Positions 21,739-24,391 of a DNA stretch of 24,391 nt are shown one piece after another. The notes beneath the pieces are model-generated. The model was not told where the DNA came from. It made no database searches and saw only the letters and a list, made by a program, of their open reading frames with translations. Origin of the DNA: an uncultured Rhizobiaceae group bacterium (lineage in GTDB: Bacteria > Pseudomonadota > Alphaproteobacteria > Rhizobiales > Rhizobiaceae); NCBI GenBank assembly GCA_937944075.1, contig CALDZZ010000021.1, forward strand, positions 1 to 24,391, in the 5' to 3' direction. Every line of letters starts with the position of its first letter. The stretch's first letter is position 1. A program made the translations under genes and the position numbers.

Positions 21739-23679
21739 ATGTTTCGTTTTTTAGTATTTCTTCTGGTTGTGCTTGCCCTGGCCCTTCTGTTTGCCTGGGT
21801 TGCGGATAATCCTGGAAATGTCTTCCTTCAGTGGGAATGGCTTGCCGCACAAATGGGCCGCCCGGGAGAGGAAGTCGGCATTCCTCTAACACTTGCCTTT
21901 GCATTGCTGATCGGCCTGATCTTTATTATCATGCTGGCCTGGAGCATCCTGCGCGGCATCATCGGCGCTCCATCAATGGTTTCAACTTATCTGGGCAATC
22001 GAAAGCGTGAAAAAGGTTACAAGGCACTTTCAAAAGGCCTTATTGCAGCAAGCTCCGGTGATGCAAGCACAGCAAGAAAACTCACAAAGGAAAGCAAAAA
22101 ACTACTCGGTCAGGACCCATTGGTTTCGCTTCTGGGCACACAAACAGCCATATTGGAAGGCAAGCGTGACGAAGCACGCGAAAACTTCAAGGCCATGCTT
22201 GGAGATGATTCCACCAAAATGGTTGCCCTGCGCGGCCTCTTTATGGAAGCAGAGCGCCAGGGGGAGGCCGAAGCGGCAAGGCATTATGCAGAAGAAGCTG
22301 CCAAGGCAGATGCAACACTGCCATGGGCAGGCAATGCAAAACTGCGCTATGCAGCAGCTGACGGCGATTGGGATGAAGCCATCACAACCCTTGAATCAAA
22401 TCGTTCTGCCGGCTTGATCGAAAAGGCAACCGCTAAACGTCAACGTGCTGTACTTCTCACAGGCAAGGCCATGTCAAAAGAGGATGAAAATCCTGATTAC
22501 GCACTCAAGCTGTCAAAGGAAGCCTTCAAGCTTGCAAGAGACCTTGCGCCAGCCGCAACGACCTTTGCAAGGGTCTCCACGCGATTGGGCGATCCAAAAG
22601 GCGCCAGAAAAATTCTTGAAGCAGCCTGGAAACAGGCCCCTCATCCAGAACTTGCTGAAGCATATGCTGCAGTTGGTTCTGGCGAAAGTGTCAAGGATCG
22701 CCTTGAACACGCCAAAAAGCTTGCATCCATTGCTGGCGATAATCCGGAAGGAAAGCTTGCACTGGCGACAGCAGCCATCAACGCCACTGAATGGGACATT
22801 GCTCGCAAGGCACTTGAATCTGTCTTGACGACCAGCCCGACAGAACGGGCATATCTGTTAATGGCAGATATTGAAGAAGGTCAGCACGGAGACAAGGGTC
22901 GCATGCGTGATTGGCTTGCGCGCGCTGTTCGTGCACCGGCAGACCCTGCCTGGGTTGCAGGAAACTATGTTTCTGACGAATGGATGCCACTGTCTCCAAT
23001 TACCGGCGACATAGACGCCTTTGAATGGAAAGTTCCGGTTCAACAACTTGGAGATGAGAGTGCTCCTGTCATGACCCTTGAAGAACTGAAAGCAGAGGCA
23101 ACTGTCATTACTCCAGAGGCAGACGAAGTTACAATCAATGCAGAAGATGAAGTAAAAACCGTCGATGTCGAGGATGCCGTTATCGTCGAAGCTGGCGAAC
23201 CAGCTGATGGCGAGACAAATACTGGAAACGATAAAACCGAAACAGCAGACGAAAAACCTTCAACCGAAGACAATGATACTGCAACAAAAGCAGCAAGCGT
23301 AGCTGCCGCAACCGCAGCAGCAGGTGCAATTGTGGTAGACGCAGCAAATGATGATACGGCAGATGAAAAAGCTGATACTTCATCTGAATCAAAATCTACT
23401 GATAACGCCTCAGCCATGACAAATGGCGCGGCACCAGATTCAGTAGACACTGCTACTTCGGAAACTGAAAAATCTAACGATACAAAATCTGCTGACAAGG
23501 AAACCCAAAAACCGGATGACGCTGACGCCAATTCTGACATGCCAAACAAACTGGCAGCTGATACAACCTCTGGTGAAAAAGACGATGGTTCAGTCGAGTT
23601 TCCGCTCAAACGCAGACCGGATGATCCGGGGCCCCATCCTGACAAGGAGCCACCCAAAAAAGGTTTTAAGCTTTTCTAG
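21739..23679 (+). CDS. hemY: HemY-like inner-membrane TPR protein (HemY N-terminal domain)
   Basis: This is the proteobacterial HemY of the hemCDXY type, not the protoporphyrinogen oxidase of Gram-positive bacteria. Two membrane helices (about 2-20 and 50-72) flank a short periplasmic loop, as in the HemY_N domain. TPR-like helical repeats follow (about 95-400), for example EARENFKAMLGDD and DWDEAITTLESN. Residues 413-432 (DEWMPLSPITGDIDAFEWKV) are a conserved-looking end of the TPR region. The remaining 200 or so residues are an acidic, Thr/Asp/Glu/Ala-rich tail with a short alanine run at 521-528, ending in RRPDDPGP and a basic KKGFKLF. The role is believed to be in heme biosynthesis or its membrane organisation; no catalytic activity is proven. 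AAGGA precedes the ATG by about 10 nt. Confidence 0.9.
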   Translation: MFRFLVFLLVVLALALLFAWVADNPGNVFLQWEWLAAQMGRPGEEVGIPLTLAFALLIGLIFIIMLAWSILRGIIGAPSMVSTYLGNRKREKGYKALSKGLIAASSGDASTARKLTKESKKLLGQDPLVSLLGTQTAILEGKRDEARENFKAMLGDDSTKMVALRGLFMEAERQGEAEAARHYAEEAAKADATLPWAGNAKLRYAAADGDWDEAITTLESNRSAGLIEKATAKRQRAVLLTGKAMSKEDENPDYALKLSKEAFKLARDLAPAATTFARVSTRLGDPKGARKILEAAWKQAPHPELAEAYAAVGSGESVKDRLEHAKKLASIAGDNPEGKLALATAAINATEWDIARKALESVLTTSPTERAYLLMADIEEGQHGDKGRMRDWLARAVRAPADPAWVAGNYVSDEWMPLSPITGDIDAFEWKVPVQQLGDESAPVMTLEELKAEATVITPEADEVTINAEDEVKTVDVEDAVIVEAGEPADGETNTGNDKTETADEKPSTEDNDTATKAASVAAATAAAGAIVVDAANDDTADEKADTSSESKSTDNASAMTNGAAPDSVDTATSETEKSNDTKSADKETQKPDDADANSDMPNKLAADTTSGEKDDGSVEFPLKRRPDDPGPHPDKEPPKKGFKLF

Positions 23680-23698
23680 CGATTTGATGTTGGCAAAA

Positions 23699-23740
23699 CA
23701 CTTGAGAGAACCTATTTGAGAGAGCAAGAACCCTCAAGTG
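23699..23740 (+). repeat. Inverted repeat between hemY and the Mrp/ApbC gene
   Basis: CACTTGAG (23699-23706) and CTCAAGTG (23733-23740) are perfect 8-bp inverted arms with a 26-nt spacer. A second TTGAG at 23716-23720 could pair with the same right arm in a smaller hairpin. No T tract follows, so it is not an intrinsic terminator. It ends 10 nt before the ATG and could affect translation of the Mrp/ApbC gene. Confidence 0.4.
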
Positions 23741-23750
23741 GATAGCTCCA

Positions 23751-24391
23751 ATGTCAGAAATCACCAGCAAGGAAGTCCTGGCTCAACTTGCAAAAGTAAA
23801 AGGCCCGGACCTCAAGAGCGATATTGTATCTCTGGGCATGGTAGAAAATGTCCTCGTCAATGACGGGAAAGCCATATTTTCAATCAACGTACCAGCCCAC
23901 AAGGCGCAGGAACTGGAACCTTTGCGCGAGGCAGCTGAAAAAGCTGTTTCCCAACTCAAGGGCATCAACAAGGTAACCGCTGTTTTGACTGCTGAAAGGT
24001 CACCTGGATCAGCGCCCCCGGCTACAGCGCCCAATACACCCCAAAACCAGGCTCGCCCCACTGCAACAAGCGGACACCCCTCAGCCGGCAAGGCCGGAGT
24101 TCCTGGCATCAAGAATATTATTGCGGTAGCTTCTGGAAAAGGCGGCGTTGGAAAATCCACAACATCTGTCAATCTGGCATTGGGCATGGCTGCTCAAGGG
24201 CTGAAAGTGGGTTTGTTGGATGCTGATATCTACGGACCATCCATGCCCAGAATGCTTGGCATCAGAGACAAACCGACAGCTCAGGGAAAAGTGCTTTCAC
24301 CCCTGGAGGGCCATGGCATCAAGGTGATGTCCATGGGCTTTCTCGTGGAGGAGGAAACACCAATGATCTGGCGTGGCCCCATGGTCATCTC
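23751..24391 (+). CDS. Mrp/ApbC-family Fe-S cluster carrier ATPase (3' end outside window)
   Basis: The gene runs off the right edge; 213 codons are present. An N-terminal MIP18/DUF59-like domain (about 5-80) is followed by a Pro/Ala/Thr-rich linker (84-118) and the start of the P-loop ATPase domain. The deviant Walker A GKGGVGKST (129-137) and LLDADIYGPSMPRMLG (155-170) are hallmarks of Mrp/NBP35/ApbC proteins, which bind an Fe-S cluster and pass it to apo-proteins. The CxxC near the family C-terminus is outside the window. The ATG at 23751 is chosen because it opens the DUF59 domain; the ribosome binding site is not obvious. It follows hemY by 71 nt and may share its transcript. Confidence 0.93.
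   Translation, partial: MSEITSKEVLAQLAKVKGPDLKSDIVSLGMVENVLVNDGKAIFSINVPAHKAQELEPLREAAEKAVSQLKGINKVTAVLTAERSPGSAPPATAPNTPQNQARPTATSGHPSAGKAGVPGIKNIIAVASGKGGVGKSTTSVNLALGMAAQGLKVGLLDADIYGPSMPRMLGIRDKPTAQGKVLSPLEGHGIKVMSMGFLVEEETPMIWRGPMVI

Noticed and set aside
23040..23657. 205-codon minus-strand reading frame inside the hemY tail
   Set aside because: It is a Ser/Ala/Val-rich mirror of the low-complexity acidic tail codons, with no ribosome binding site or recognisable domain.

Overview
The window looks like a stretch of alphaproteobacterial chromosome, most like the Hyphomicrobiales and relatives. This rests on gene order and product types, not on a database search. Typical features are an SdhAF4/DUF1674 gene divergent from htpX-rsmB, a heparinase II/III-family gene before purH, tsaD-gpsA divergent from hemC-hemD, and a Mic60/mitofilin-like gene followed by hemY. 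Base composition looks moderate by eye (not computed) and fairly even. There are no insertion sequences, phage genes, CRISPR arrays, tRNAs or rRNAs, so most of the window is conserved housekeeping sequence.

Left end (1-2303). Positions 1-213 hold a possible 28-codon ORF behind a 13-base Shine-Dalgarno match, closed by a strong plus-strand intrinsic terminator. Positions 253-375 (minus strand) encode what I judge the most notable element: three consecutive hairpins, each with a CCTCCTCC (anti-Shine-Dalgarno) loop, the last being an intrinsic terminator. This matches the 'cuckoo'/alpha-r14-type small RNAs of Alphaproteobacteria. It lies just downstream of a TadG-like von Willebrand factor A (vWA) protein gene on the same strand. 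An SdhAF4-like assembly factor gene follows.

Middle (2383-16208). On the plus strand htpX-rsmB, a heparinase II/III-like gene and purH run in series. An Atg22/UMF1-type MFS transporter gene converges on purH and shares its stop tetranucleotide CTAG. A plus-strand operon then carries a small membrane-anchored protein, a pyridoxal kinase and a membrane protein with a beta-solenoid-like N-terminal half. Next come a minus-strand adenosine-kinase-like gene butted to a four-helix membrane protein, an EI24/CysZ-like membrane protein (plus), and on the minus strand a YcaQ-like DNA glycosylase and an EVE-domain protein.

Right end (16237-24391). gpsA and tsaD overlap on the minus strand and diverge from hemC-hemD, which encode two successive steps to uroporphyrinogen III. 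Then come a Mic60-like inner-membrane coiled-coil gene, hemY with a long acidic tail, and the first 213 codons of an Mrp/ApbC iron-sulfur carrier ATPase that runs off the window. Together this end covers tetrapyrrole synthesis, membrane architecture linked to it, and Fe-S assembly.
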